Shown here piece by piece: positions 7,037 to 16,147 of a DNA stretch of 53,820 nt. The notes beneath the pieces were generated by a model. It was not told the DNA's origin, did no database searches, and saw only the letters and a program-made list of their open reading frames with translations. Position numbers and translations under genes: made by a program. Each line of letters starts with the position of its first letter. Position 1 is the first letter of the stretch. The DNA comes from Aerococcaceae bacterium (GTDB lineage Bacteria > Bacillota > Bacilli > Lactobacillales > Aerococcaceae), in contig JAUNEB010000005.1 of NCBI GenBank assembly GCA_030525795.1, forward strand, positions 1 through 53,820. Direction: 5' to 3'.

Positions 7037-9331
7037 ATGCCAATTCAAAAAATTGCAGTCGTTGATTTGGAGACAACGGGCTCAAATTATGCAGAGGGAG
7101 ACCGTATCATTCAATTGGCTGCTGTCATTATTGAAGATGGGCAAATTACAGCACGTCATTCAATGCTAATCAATCCTGAACGAGCGATTCCTGAACGGAT
7201 TGTGCAACTGACTGGCATTACACAAGCGCAAGTGGATAAAGCGCCGACGTTTCGACAAGTGGCTGAATTGTGGTTTCAGCGATTGAAAGAATGTTTTTTT
7301 GTGGCGCATAATTTGGCGTTTGATTTGGCTTTTTTGACGCAACAGTTTCAAGAAGCGGGGATTGATACGTTCTCGCCAGAGGCCATGGATTCTGTCCGTT
7401 TGGCGAAAGTGTTTTTGCCGCAAGCGAGTGGCTTTAATTTGACGGATTTGGCGAAAGATTTGGCGTTGCCGTTCAATAATGCGCATGATGCGTTAGCGGA
7501 CGCGCAAGTGACTGCCTTTATCTTGCATGAACTCGCGTGTCGTGTATTAGCTTTGCCGTTAGAAACGCGGATTGCGTTATCGACGTGTTTGGCACATTTT
7601 TCGCATCAGGAAAAGTTATTTTTGAAATATGCAGCAGCTTTCAAGTTAAAAGAAGCGCCTGAAACTTTAGAAGAAATTGACAAAATATCGGTTATGGACG
7701 CAAGTCCAACTGAACATGACTACGCACAATGGTTGCACGAATCAGTCAATCATATGTCACAAGTCGTCATTGAACGGGAAGTGCCGTTATCCATTCGTGA
7801 GCAGCATGCTTTTTTGGTGAAGTGTTCCCAACCGTTGTTAGTCATTTATTCGACGTTGGCACAGCGCCAATTATTAGCGGAGCAGCTTGGCGCAACCATC
7901 ATCAAAAAGCCGACACATTATTTGTCAAAAGAAGTGTTCCAAGCTTTTTTAGAGGCGATATCGTGGGAAACGCTCAATCAACAAGAATTGACCGTCATTG
8001 CCGCGACGATTTATTGGCTCTCTTTAACACAAACCGGAGACTTGGACGAACTCAATCAAGAATTGACAATTGTTCAACTCATCCAAAAATACGCGCCTGA
8101 CGTGTCATTTCATCATAATTCAGCCTACAAGCAGCAGCTCCAACGGGCAATGCGTCAGCCAATCATTGCGATGAGTACGTCTGAAGTGGTGCCGTTATTG
8201 CAACAGGCGACATTAGCAGAGCGCTTGTATCAACGGACGTTAGTCGTACTTGATTTGGCGGATATGACCGAACAATTGAGTTATCGCTTAGGAACTAGCT
8301 CAAAAGTGAGTGAACAATTTACGCAGCAACGTTTGGCAGCCCTTGTTGACGAGACATTTCTTGATTGGCAAACATTGATGCAGCAGTTAATGCCACTCGT
8401 TGAGGAATCGATTGCGAAAACACCACACGCAGAATACGTGTCGGTGTATCTTGATTATGCGACATTACAAACTTTGCCGTCAGCTCTTTTGGGTGAGTTG
8501 TCAGAAGATGATTATTGGGTTGTTTCGGCTCAAGTCATTCAAGGGCAGCCGTTCCATATTGAGATGCGTCAGTATGTATGGCGATTTGCGCCATCTGCTA
8601 CGGCGTGGTTATCTAATTTTAAGCGGTCTTTCTTATTGTGTGATGGACAGTATCATTTTTTACAAAAAAAAGGCTTATACGCAAGATTACAACTGCCGCA
8701 TGAGTTGCATTATGCGTCCACCATGGGGTCCGTCAAGCAGCAATTAGTACACGTGCCAATTAGTTATGCGGCTATGGAAGAAGAATTGCAAGGAGTTTGT
8801 GATTTTTTAGTTGATTATGAAGCGGAATTGCCGGATTGTGTCATTGTGTTGGCAGCGAATCGCCAAGCTGTCGTCGCTTTAACAAAACAATTGCAAGAGA
8901 CTCCACAATTAGCGAGAAAGCGGACAATTTTGTCACAAGGAGGCGGAGTGAGCCTACGCAAAATTCGTCGCCGCTTACAACATGCCCCAAAAAGCATTGT
9001 CATTGTCCAGCGGACGTTGGCGATAGAAGAAGGGTGGACGGTTGATATCAAACAGTGTGCCGTACTCCTACAACGTCTGCCATTTGTATCCATTGATGAT
9101 GCGCGTGTCCAAGCGCAAGCCTTTTATGAAGGAATTGTGGCGGAACATGTCTTTGATCCGATTGTATTACCGATGATGCAAGCAAATTTTGTCAAAACGA
9201 TGCAATACATACACATATTTTTGAAACCTGAACAAGTTTATTTAATGGACGAGCGCATTTATACCAAATATTATTCGACGACAGTTCGAGCGCAATTATC
9301 TGAAAGGATTGACTTTGAGATCCTGCTATAA
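7037..9331 (+). CDS. dinG: DinG-family 3'-5' exonuclease with degenerate helicase domain
   Basis: The ATG at 7037 was chosen because AGGAGG at 7023-7028 overlaps the alternative GTG at 7028. Residues 1-180 are a DnaQ-type exonuclease with all motifs: VVDLETTG (Asp10, Glu12), HNLAFD (about 90-95) and HDALADAQVT (about 150-160). The remaining 580 residues follow the DinG superfamily 2 helicase pattern but lack the catalytic motifs. No GxGKT/S Walker A exists anywhere, the expected DEAH position reads DLAD (VVLDLADMTEQL, near 403-414) and the C-terminal QGxGRxIR arginine motif is gone. At 764 residues it is shorter than full DinG proteins of about 900. Staphylococcus aureus DinG is known as a nuclease without helicase activity; this copy looks further decayed. 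It is probably an ssDNA/RNA exonuclease with a scaffold domain. Confidence 0.85.
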   Translation: MPIQKIAVVDLETTGSNYAEGDRIIQLAAVIIEDGQITARHSMLINPERAIPERIVQLTGITQAQVDKAPTFRQVAELWFQRLKECFFVAHNLAFDLAFLTQQFQEAGIDTFSPEAMDSVRLAKVFLPQASGFNLTDLAKDLALPFNNAHDALADAQVTAFILHELACRVLALPLETRIALSTCLAHFSHQEKLFLKYAAAFKLKEAPETLEEIDKISVMDASPTEHDYAQWLHESVNHMSQVVIEREVPLSIREQHAFLVKCSQPLLVIYSTLAQRQLLAEQLGATIIKKPTHYLSKEVFQAFLEAISWETLNQQELTVIAATIYWLSLTQTGDLDELNQELTIVQLIQKYAPDVSFHHNSAYKQQLQRAMRQPIIAMSTSEVVPLLQQATLAERLYQRTLVVLDLADMTEQLSYRLGTSSKVSEQFTQQRLAALVDETFLDWQTLMQQLMPLVEESIAKTPHAEYVSVYLDYATLQTLPSALLGELSEDDYWVVSAQVIQGQPFHIEMRQYVWRFAPSATAWLSNFKRSFLLCDGQYHFLQKKGLYARLQLPHELHYASTMGSVKQQLVHVPISYAAMEEELQGVCDFLVDYEAELPDCVIVLAANRQAVVALTKQLQETPQLARKRTILSQGGGVSLRKIRRRLQHAPKSIVIVQRTLAIEEGWTVDIKQCAVLLQRLPFVSIDDARVQAQAFYEGIVAEHVFDPIVLPMMQANFVKTMQYIHIFLKPEQVYLMDERIYTKYYSTTVRAQLSERIDFEILL

Positions 9332-9342
9332 TATGGTATAAT
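9315..9342 (+). promoter_or_regulatory. Promoter of ypmB-asnS-dnaD
   Basis: TTGAGA (9315-9320), a 16-base spacer and TATAAT (9337-9342) with an upstream TGG give an extended -10 promoter. It overlaps the last codons of dinG and lies 33 bases before the ypmB start. Confidence 0.7.
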
Positions 9343-9374
9343 AGCAAGAGTGTTACAGCAAAGGAGGAGAGTCA

Positions 9375-9851
9375 TTGAATCGAAAAACCGTATCTATTTT
9401 GACCACTATATTATTGATCGTGTTGTTAGGATTTTCATGGTTATATTGGCGCAGTCAAACGTACATGGGACAAGCAGAAGTTGAAGCGGTTCAACGTGTT
9501 GAATACGACTATCCTGTCAAAAAGGTTAACCGATTTTATTGGACGACGATTAAGCAAGCATATTTTTCGCTCGATTTCGTTGATGAAAATGATCAACGTC
9601 GCTATGCCATTATTGCAAGAAACGGTGGCGAGGCCGTTTATTTTACAGCAGAAGAATTGATTTCCGAAGAAGATGCACAAGCGATTACGGTATCTGATCT
9701 TAAACCGCATAAAATTTTACATACGCGTTTAGGCTTAATGGAAGCTATTCCTGTTTGGGAAGTCGCGCTCAAAAACGAAAACGGAACCTTAACGTATTAT
9801 TACTTGAACGCCATTAACGGCGAATGGATCCAAAAAATCGAAAACATTTAG
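9375..9851 (+). CDS. ypmB: YpmB-like membrane-anchored DUF5590 protein
   Basis: This 158-residue protein has one N-terminal membrane segment (about residues 5-27, SILTTILLIVLLGFSWLYW) and an extracytoplasmic part made of two short PepSY-like alpha/beta units, matching YpmB in length. Function is unknown; the family may act near the wall. The start is TTG at 9375, set by AAGGAGGA at 9361-9368. Its place between dinG and asnS is the conserved Bacillus order, which supports the name. asnS starts nine bases after its stop. Confidence 0.8.
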   Translation: MNRKTVSILTTILLIVLLGFSWLYWRSQTYMGQAEVEAVQRVEYDYPVKKVNRFYWTTIKQAYFSLDFVDENDQRRYAIIARNGGEAVYFTAEELISEEDAQAITVSDLKPHKILHTRLGLMEAIPVWEVALKNENGTLTYYYLNAINGEWIQKIENI

Positions 9852-9860
9852 GAGGACACT

Positions 9861-11177
9861 ATGAAAACTATTACAATGCGTCAAGCAAAAGATTTTGTCA
9901 ATCAAACCGTTATCATTAACGCATGGGTGACAAACAAACGCAGTAGCGGAAAAATCGCCTTTTTACAATTGCGTGATGGGGTAGCTTACTTCCAAGCCAT
10001 CGTTGTAAAAGCAGACGTTTCCGAAGAAGTATTCACATTAGCGAAAGGCTTAAACCAAGAAACAAGCATTCGTGTGGTCGGTAAAATCCAAGAAGACCCA
10101 CGTTCTGCTTTAGGCTACGAATTGTTGGTAGAAGATATCGCGGTCATTGGCGAATCTCAAGATTATCCAATCACGCCAAAAGAGCACGGAACAGATTTCT
10201 TAATGGATCACCGTCATTTGTGGTTACGTTCGCGCAAACAAATGGCTATTATGCAAGTTCGTAATGCCATCATTTATGCAACGTATGAATTTTTTGACCA
10301 AAATGGTTTTATTAAGTTTGATAGCCCAATTTTGTCAGGTAATGCCGCAGAAAATACAACGGAATTATTTGAAACAGATTATTTCGGAACGCCAGCATTT
10401 TTAAGTCAATCAGGGCAGCTTTATTTAGAAGCGGGCGCGATGGCGTTAGGTCGCGTTTTTGACTTTGGTCCTGTTTTCCGTTCTGAAAAATCTAAAACAC
10501 GTCGCCATTTGACAGAATTTTGGATGATGGATGCGGAATATCCATTTTTGACGCACGATGAATCGCTTGATTTGCAAGAAGCTTATGTAAAAGCCTTGAT
10601 TCAAGGCGTATTAGACCGCGCATCTGATGCGTTGGATATTTTGGAACGCGACAAAGACTTATTGAAAAAATACATCGCAGAACCATTCAAACGTGTCGCT
10701 TATGATGATGCGATTACTTTGTTACAACAGCACCAAAATGACGAAGACACCGACTACGAGCCAATTGAACACGGCGATGACTTCGGGTCTCCACATGAAA
10801 CGTGGATTTCAAATTACTTTGGCGTTCCGACATTTATTGTGAACTATCCTGCGAGCTTCAAAGCATTTTATATGAAGCCAGTGCCAGGCAACGAATCGCG
10901 CGTATTGTGTGCGGATCTTATTGCGCCAGAAGGTTACGGTGAAATTATTGGCGGCTCAGAACGTGAGACGGACTACGATAAATTATTCGCAAAAATTGTC
11001 GCAGAAGGCTTGAATCCTGATGATTACGCGTTCTATTTAGACTTGCGCAAATACGGTTCAGTCCCGCACTGCGGATTCGGATTAGGTTTAGAGCGTATGG
11101 TTACTTTCGTGGCAGGAACAAAACATATTCGCGAATCCATTCCATTCCCACGTTTATTAAATCGATTACACCCATAA
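9861..11177 (+). CDS. asnS: Asparaginyl-tRNA synthetase
   Basis: This cytoplasmic class IIb synthetase charges tRNA-Asn with asparagine using ATP. The 438 residues comprise an N-terminal OB-fold anticodon-binding domain (about 1-105) and a class II catalytic core. Motif 2 is [21 protein letters not shown], with the asparagine-type order rather than that of AspRS, and motif 3 is [10 protein letters not shown] near the C-terminus. An AGGAGG site precedes the ATG. Neighbours ypmB and dnaD match the standard Firmicutes order. No T-box leader is seen upstream, so expression probably follows the ypmB promoter. Confidence 0.95.
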   Translation: MKTITMRQAKDFVNQTVIINAWVTNKRSSGKIAFLQLRDGVAYFQAIVVKADVSEEVFTLAKGLNQETSIRVVGKIQEDPRSALGYELLVEDIAVIGESQDYPITPKEHGTDFLMDHRHLWLRSRKQMAIMQVRNAIIYATYEFFDQNGFIKFDSPILSGNAAENTTELFETDYFGTPAFLSQSGQLYLEAGAMALGRVFDFGPVFRSEKSKTRRHLTEFWMMDAEYPFLTHDESLDLQEAYVKALIQGVLDRASDALDILERDKDLLKKYIAEPFKRVAYDDAITLLQQHQNDEDTDYEPIEHGDDFGSPHETWISNYFGVPTFIVNYPASFKAFYMKPVPGNESRVLCADLIAPEGYGEIIGGSERETDYDKLFAKIVAEGLNPDDYAFYLDLRKYGSVPHCGFGLGLERMVTFVAGTKHIRESIPFPRLLNRLHP

Positions 11178-11179
11178 TA

Positions 11180-11208
11180 AAGGGCTGGGTATTTCCCAGC
11201 CTTTCTTG
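11180..11208 (+). terminator. Terminator or attenuator between asnS and dnaD
   Basis: A 7-bp GC-rich stem GGCTGGG/CCCAGCC (11183-11189, 11195-11201), extended by AA/TT pairs, is followed by a short interrupted T tract (CTTTCTTGTT). The weak T tract suggests partial termination, lowering dnaD relative to asnS. Confidence 0.6.
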
Positions 11209-11226
11209 TTAGAAAGGAATTGAGTA

Positions 11227-11937
11227 ATGGCACATTCTCTTTATGATTGGTTATTAACCGGGCAAACTATTGTTCCAAACAGTTTGCTTAAGCACTATAA
11301 ACAACTCGCTCTGTCTGCTGACGAATTTGTGTTAATTGTGTATATTTTGGCGCAATTAAACCCGTACCATGCAACCACCGAAATTGATACGTTGAGCGAT
11401 ATGCTTGGTTGGGAATTGTCAGAAGTGATGGATGTTTTAAACGAACTTATGACGAAACAATTAGTCGCGATTGAGCTCATCGAAACCACTTCCGGCAAAA
11501 AAAGTGAGCACGTCACGCTGCGCCCACTTTTTGATAAAATAGAATCATTTTCGAACAAGACGGAAGCCTTAGGAACAGATTCAACCATTCAAGACGTGAC
11601 AGCGCCTCAAACAAGTGAGCTTGTCGTCTACGTTGAAAAAACATTCGGCCGCGTATTGACGGCGTCAGAATTAGATATGATGAATCAATGGTTAGTTAGA
11701 GATAATTACGAGATTGGATTGATTCGCGAGGCGATTAAAGAAGCAACTTTGCGAAATATTTTTAACTTTAAGTATATTGATCGCATTTTGCTGAATTGGG
11801 AACAAAAAAATATTAAAACTGCACAAGAAGCACAATATGAAGCAAGACGTTTTCAAGGACAGCAACCTGAAACGGCATCAAATACGTCGCAAGTAGATTT
11901 GCCTTTTGTAGAATGGAAAACACCACCTCTTTCTTAG
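11227..11937 (+). CDS. dnaD: DnaD-family primosomal protein
   Basis: DnaD takes part in primosome assembly and DNA remodelling during replication initiation and restart in Firmicutes. The 236 residues have an N-terminal winged-helix oligomerisation domain (about 1-100, with NPYHATTEIDTLSDMLGWELSEVMDVLNEL split over the helices) and a C-terminal DnaD/DnaB2 domain (about 125-210) ending in the family-typical NFKYIDRILLNWEQKNI. The stop codon lies inside the loop of the following terminator. The Bacillus order asnS-dnaD-(nth)-ponA-recU is kept, except that nth is absent and ponA-recU faces the other way. Confidence 0.88.
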   Translation: MAHSLYDWLLTGQTIVPNSLLKHYKQLALSADEFVLIVYILAQLNPYHATTEIDTLSDMLGWELSEVMDVLNELMTKQLVAIELIETTSGKKSEHVTLRPLFDKIESFSNKTEALGTDSTIQDVTAPQTSELVVYVEKTFGRVLTASELDMMNQWLVRDNYEIGLIREAIKEATLRNIFNFKYIDRILLNWEQKNIKTAQEAQYEARRFQGQQPETASNTSQVDLPFVEWKTPPLS

Positions 11938-11958
11938 GAAAGAAGTGGTGCATTTTTT
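11921..11958 (+). terminator. Terminator after dnaD, shared with ponA
   Basis: CACCAC-C-TCTTTC and GAAAGA-A-GTGGTG (11921-11933, 11938-11950) pair across the loop TTAG, with T6 after it on the plus strand. The stem overlaps the dnaD stop codon. It is also only seven bases past the end of ponA on the minus strand, where a TTTTCC follows, so it probably ends both convergent transcripts. Confidence 0.8.
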
Positions 11959-14524
11959 ATGGGTTTGAACTTGATGAATCTGCTGGCGGTGTAGCGGGAG
12001 GTGTTGTAGCCGCCGGGTCTGCTGCAGGATCTACAGCTGAAGAGGCTGGATCTGTAACCGAATCGGCAGGAGGAGTAGAAGTTGATTCAGAAGATGATTC
12101 GCTAGAAGATTCAACACTGCTACTACTTTCGCTACTTGTTTCAACTTTGAGTGACAAAGTAAAGACTAGAACATCAGAACTGCTGTTTCCGTCAATGATT
12201 CTTAGTCGGAATTCGTAGTCTTTTGGATCGGCTGCTGGGACATCGAATGTGTTATTCGGTCCTACATAAATGACTTCGCCATTCAACATTAATTCAAATT
12301 GGCCAGTTGTTCCTGCTGGCATTGCATCCCATGTAACTTTGATTGTTTTTGTTGCTTGGTCGTAATTGACATCAAAGTTTGTTGGTGGAGCAATATAGCG
12401 TCCGAAGTTCGTGGATCGAATAGTCGGTTCTTTTCCTTTGAGGAATAGCTCGATTGAACGCGCTTCAATTGGAGTGTAGTCACCGGGTAATAAAATTGGA
12501 TTTGTATACTTTTCGATTTCTACACGAGAAAGGCTGTTTGGCATGGTCCAATCGGTAACGGGAACTCGTGACATTAAGTGTTGCATAATATCCGCATAAA
12601 TGAGCTGTGGCAAACGTGTTTCTTCAAGCGTCAAGTAGTTGCCAGGCTGGAACGGATTGTCGTAGCCAACCCAAGTAGCAATCGCGTACTGAGGAGTTAT
12701 ACCGGCAAACCAACCGTCAGGAGCCGCGTAGGTGCTAGGATCTAGACCTAATTGTGCGATTTGATCTGCGGTGTAGTTTGTTGTTCCAGTTTTGCCAGCG
12801 TGATAAATGCCCGGAATTTCAGCTCCTGGTGCAAAAGTTCCTGGAACACCTTTGAGAATGTCGACCAACATATAAGCCGTGCTATCTTTCATTGCTTGAC
12901 GCGGTTGCGACTGGAACTCATGCGTTGTTCCGCCAGAGGTAACGACTTTTTTGACGGCAAAAGGTTCGTGATAGACGCCGTAGTTTGCAATTGTCGCATA
13001 GGCTGCAGTCAACTGGATTGGCGTAACTTCGCCACCGATTGCATTGGCTTCTACAAGTGCATTGCGTTCGTCATTTTTGATGTGAATATCCATTTTTTGC
13101 AAAAAGGCGTAAGAATTGTCAAGACCGACTTCTTGTAGGAGTTTTAGTGCGGGAATATTACGAGAGCCTGCCAATGCTTCACGAACGGTTTGGTTGCCTT
13201 TATATTCAAAATCGTAGTTTTGCAAATCATCGCCGCTAGAGTAGCGGTACGGCTCGTCAACGACTAATGTGCCTGTCGAATAATTCAAGTATTCAAAAGC
13301 AGGGCCGTAGTCAGCAAGAGGCTTCATGGTTGAACCGATACTGCGATTCAATGTATTCGCACGGTTTAATCCGAGGGACACATTTTGTTTGCGGCCACCG
13401 ATGACGGCTTGTAATTCACCGTTAGTAACGTCAATAATCGCTAACGCTGTTTGGATGTTGTCGTCTGGGAAAGGAATGGCAGTATTTTCGTTGACGGTTT
13501 TGTACGCGTACTCTTGCGCATTCATGTCTAAATTAGTGTAAACTTCAATGCCGTCTGTAAAAATATCCAAATTTAATTTCGTTTTGACTTCTTGATGAAC
13601 GACATCCAAATAAGCATCAATCACTAAATCTCTTTTTGACAAAGCACCGTCACTCAATGGAACGAGCATGGATGCAATGGGCGTGTCAACTGCGGTTTGG
13701 TAATCTTCTTTGGAAACAAGCCCTCGATCGAGCATTACTTTTAAGACTAAATCACGGCGCTCTTTAGCTTCTGCTGGGAAACGATAAGGATCATAATCAG
13801 AAGGGGCTTGTGGCAATCCTGCCAAAAGGGCCGCTTCAGCCAACGTTAATTCACTCAAATCTTTATTGAAAAAAGTACGCGTAGCCGTTTTTGCGCCGTA
13901 AACATTATTGGAATAGAACAATTTATTCAAATAAAAAGTCAAAATATCATCTTTAGAATATTGTTGCTCTAATTGAAGGGCGAGCCAAGCTTCTTGCGCT
14001 TTACGTTCAATAGTCTGATCTTTGAAATCTGTTGAAAAAACGGACAGCTTAACAAGTTGTTGCGTAATGGTACTGCCGCCTTGAGATACTTTGCCTGATT
14101 TTAAGTTGGCAACGAGTGCGCCACCAATACGAATCGGGTCAATTCCGTTATGCTCATAAAAACGCGCATCCTCAATAGCTAGAACAGCCTGTTTTAAGAC
14201 TTCTGGAATTTCATCAGCGGTCATTAAATCACGATTTTGAGTGCCGAGTTCCTTAATTAAATTGCCTTCACGGTCATAAATTTTGCTAGAAACTTGCCCG
14301 ACTAAATCTTGCTTGGAAATAGTTGGCGCATTCATCGCATAGTAACCAAATAACGCCGCTCCCGCCATCATCATTAAAAAGACGAGTAAAATACTCCACA
14401 CAAATAAACGTTTTAGCCAACTTTTGCGTCGTTTACGCGGATGTTTTTTGCGTTTGTTTGGAGTAGGGGATTTCTTTGAAGATTGTGCATATTTTTGACG
14501 CTCAACGCGACTTCCTGTTACCAT
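11957..14524 (-). CDS. ponA: Class A penicillin-binding protein PBP1A
   Basis: This bifunctional wall enzyme polymerises lipid II and cross-links the stem peptides. The 855 residues run in order: a basic cytoplasmic tail, one membrane segment (about 39-62), a GT51 glycosyltransferase with catalytic Glu in EDARFYEHNG (about 118) and GGSTITQQLVK, then a transpeptidase with STMK (Ser near 397), SRN (near 451) and KTGT (near 574). A fibronectin-III-like domain follows (about 715-785, PTNFDVNYDQATKTIKVTWDA), then a low-complexity Ser/Glu then Pro/Ala/Asp/Ser tail that probably spans the wall. All active-site motifs are intact. It starts three bases after recU on the minus strand, the conserved recU-ponA pair. 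Confidence 0.95.
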   Translation of the reverse strand: MVTGSRVERQKYAQSSKKSPTPNKRKKHPRKRRKSWLKRLFVWSILLVFLMMMAGAALFGYYAMNAPTISKQDLVGQVSSKIYDREGNLIKELGTQNRDLMTADEIPEVLKQAVLAIEDARFYEHNGIDPIRIGGALVANLKSGKVSQGGSTITQQLVKLSVFSTDFKDQTIERKAQEAWLALQLEQQYSKDDILTFYLNKLFYSNNVYGAKTATRTFFNKDLSELTLAEAALLAGLPQAPSDYDPYRFPAEAKERRDLVLKVMLDRGLVSKEDYQTAVDTPIASMLVPLSDGALSKRDLVIDAYLDVVHQEVKTKLNLDIFTDGIEVYTNLDMNAQEYAYKTVNENTAIPFPDDNIQTALAIIDVTNGELQAVIGGRKQNVSLGLNRANTLNRSIGSTMKPLADYGPAFEYLNYSTGTLVVDEPYRYSSGDDLQNYDFEYKGNQTVREALAGSRNIPALKLLQEVGLDNSYAFLQKMDIHIKNDERNALVEANAIGGEVTPIQLTAAYATIANYGVYHEPFAVKKVVTSGGTTHEFQSQPRQAMKDSTAYMLVDILKGVPGTFAPGAEIPGIYHAGKTGTTNYTADQIAQLGLDPSTYAAPDGWFAGITPQYAIATWVGYDNPFQPGNYLTLEETRLPQLIYADIMQHLMSRVPVTDWTMPNSLSRVEIEKYTNPILLPGDYTPIEARSIELFLKGKEPTIRSTNFGRYIAPPTNFDVNYDQATKTIKVTWDAMPAGTTGQFELMLNGEVIYVGPNNTFDVPAADPKDYEFRLRIIDGNSSSDVLVFTLSLKVETSSESSSSVESSSESSSESTSTPPADSVTDPASSAVDPAADPAATTPPATPPADSSSSNP

Positions 14525-14527
14525 AAT

Positions 14528-15115
14528 TTAGTAACTCCTTTCTAACAGCTGATCAACAGCTTTCAAATAGTCAATGTGAGGAAATAATCCTTGTTCGCAT
14601 TCATAAGCATTTTCTTTCAAAAAGTCATAAGGAATACTCTTTGGATTGTCTGATGTTGTTAAATAGTGTTCGAGCATTTCGTAAGGTAAAAGAAATACTT
14701 TTTGATGTGCGGTAAAGGCAATAATCAAAAAGACAATGCCGCCTTGTTCGTGGCAGTTTTTCATGTGCTCGATTTGGTGTTGCGGTAAATTCGCTAGCGG
14801 CAAACGTGTTTTGTTTGTCGTTTCTTTTGCTTCAAAATCAATGTACTTGCCTTGATAGACACCATTATAGTCTGTCGTGGAAGCTTGACGATAGTACGCT
14901 TCGACAATCCGCGCGGCACTTCGTTTAGGGTAATCTACTTTGACGACTTGGATAGGGGTTGGTTTTTTATGAATGATGGCAATACGATTTGCCGTATAAA
15001 AAAGATTGCTTTGGTTTAGTCGTTCTTCTAACGACATGCCACGACTGCCATATTGTGTAGTCGTTTTTTTGGAAAGCGAACGTGTGACACGCACGCCACT
15101 TGGATATTTTACCAT
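14528..15115 (-). CDS. recU: Holliday junction resolvase RecU
   Basis: RecU cleaves four-way DNA junctions during recombination and chromosome segregation in Gram-positive bacteria. The 195-residue protein has the PD-(D/E)xK-type core TTDYNGVYQGKYIDFEAKET (about residues 90-112), including the catalytic acidic residues and the lysine of EAK, and the N-terminal MVKYPSG start common to the family. It leads the recU-ponA pair; a minus-strand TATAAT (15138-15143) lies 23 bases before the ATG. Confidence 0.92.
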   Translation of the reverse strand: MVKYPSGVRVTRSLSKKTTTQYGSRGMSLEERLNQSNLFYTANRIAIIHKKPTPIQVVKVDYPKRSAARIVEAYYRQASTTDYNGVYQGKYIDFEAKETTNKTRLPLANLPQHQIEHMKNCHEQGGIVFLIIAFTAHQKVFLLPYEMLEHYLTTSDNPKSIPYDFLKENAYECEQGLFPHIDYLKAVDQLLERSY

Positions 15116-15137
15116 ATAAATTCACTCCCTAACTGCT

Positions 15138-15143
15138 ATTATA
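15138..15143 (-). promoter_or_regulatory. Probable -10 element of recU-ponA
   Basis: The minus strand reads TATAAT here, 23 bases before the recU ATG and with a GGGAGTGA ribosome site between. No good -35 is visible at 16-18 bases. The rest of the 255-base divergent gap to fic holds one 19-bp palindrome and the fic promoter. Confidence 0.5.
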
Positions 15144-15274
15144 CAAAACTTTTACGCTTTAAGATAGAAAAATGAATGATAAATTCGTGAATTTGCTCAA
15201 ATACAACCGTAAGTGTCTAGAGTTTAGTTAGAACAAAAACCATAGAAAATACAAAAGAAGGGAATTCTCATAAA

Positions 15275-15293
15275 TTTTGCCAGCATGGCAAAA
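15275..15293 (+). repeat. 19-bp palindrome, copy 1 (upstream of fic)
   Basis: TTTTGCCA-GCA-TGGCAAAA is a perfect 8-bp inverted repeat with a 3-base centre. It lies 24 bases upstream of the -35 of the fic promoter. The same element recurs at 16095 and 17397. It could be a dimeric regulator's operator or a small dispersed repeat. Confidence 0.85.
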
Positions 15294-15316
15294 ATATAGA
15301 AACTTTAGGCATTTCA

Positions 15317-15344
15317 TTGAAATAACGAATAAAAATGTTATAAT
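15317..15344 (+). promoter_or_regulatory. Promoter of fic
   Basis: TTGAAA (15317-15322), 16 bases, then TATAAT (15339-15344) preceded by TGT, an extended -10. The predicted start point is about 20 bases before the fic ATG, so the leader is very short. Confidence 0.75.
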
Positions 15345-15370
15345 TTTTGTATTGAAAGGAGGTAAATGCG

Positions 15371-16090
15371 ATGAATATTCCGCATTTTATTTTAAGTAAT
15401 CGTGCATATTTTGAAGACTTTGTAACGCGTGCGACGTATCACTCAAATGCGATTGAAGGTAGCACATTGTCTTATGCAGAAACGTATGCGATTTTGTTCA
15501 ATGACAACACATTGAAGATTAACGCGACTGCTCGAGAATTATACGAAGCGATCAATCATAAATATGCGTTAAACTATGTGCTTAGTCATTTAGACCATGA
15601 ATTAAGTGAGACGATGATTAAGCATCTTGCGCGACAAATCAACCACAATATTCAAGAGATTTCGGGATACCGTACGCAATCCGTACTTATTAGAGGTGCA
15701 GCGCATTTACCCCCTAGTCCCAAAGAAGTGCCGAACTTGATGCTTTATTATGTGCATAATTATAACAACACTGTGTATTCAAATATTTATGAGAAAATTG
15801 CAGATCAACATATTCGGTTTGAACAAATTCATCCTTTTTCTGATGGGAATGGGCGCACAGGACGTCTATTGATGAACTTTGAATTGTTGAGACATAATTT
15901 GCCTCCGATTGTGATTGATAAGGAACAGCGTACGGAGTATTTCAAGTATTTGGCAGATAGTAACGTTATGGGATTGGCACAATTTATTCAACAAGCGACA
16001 CAAAGGGAACATGAGCGAATTCAGCATTTTGTTTCCTTGACACAAGAGAGAACTCAATCACGTTCGATTGAACCAGAGTTGGAACTATGA
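15371..16090 (+). CDS. fic: Fic-domain AMPylase with N-terminal autoinhibitory motif
   Basis: Fic enzymes move AMP (sometimes another nucleotide moiety) from ATP onto hydroxyl side chains of target proteins. The 239-residue protein has the full core motif HPFSDGNGRTGR starting at His154, and a beta-hairpin flap segment around GAAHLPPSPKEV. Upstream, SNAIEG (Ser25-Gly30) matches the inhibitory [S/T]xxxE[G/N] helix, with Glu29 placed to block ATP, so it appears to be a self-contained class II Fic rather than half of a Fic/antitoxin pair. No separate antitoxin gene is present. The ATG follows AAAGGAGG. A palindrome lies on each side of the gene; the target is unknown. Confidence 0.9.
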   Translation: MNIPHFILSNRAYFEDFVTRATYHSNAIEGSTLSYAETYAILFNDNTLKINATARELYEAINHKYALNYVLSHLDHELSETMIKHLARQINHNIQEISGYRTQSVLIRGAAHLPPSPKEVPNLMLYYVHNYNNTVYSNIYEKIADQHIRFEQIHPFSDGNGRTGRLLMNFELLRHNLPPIVIDKEQRTEYFKYLADSNVMGLAQFIQQATQREHERIQHFVSLTQERTQSRSIEPELEL

Positions 16091-16094
16091 CATC

Positions 16095-16113
16095 TTTTGC
16101 CAGTATGGCAAAA
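16095..16113 (+). repeat. 19-bp palindrome, copy 2 (between fic and the secreted-protein gene)
   Basis: TTTTGCCA-GTA-TGGCAAAA differs from copies 1 and 3 only at the middle base of the centre (T for C). It begins four bases after the fic stop and ends 35 bases before the next start, with no clear promoter in between. Confidence 0.85.
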
Positions 16114-16147
16114 ATCATCAATTAAACAATAAAGGAGTAAAGTGATT

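Noticed and set aside
7037..9331. DinG as a frameshifted or truncated pseudogene.
   Set aside because: One continuous frame covers the full domain pattern and the exonuclease motifs are perfect; motif loss is by substitution, so a nuclease with a pseudo-helicase domain fits better.
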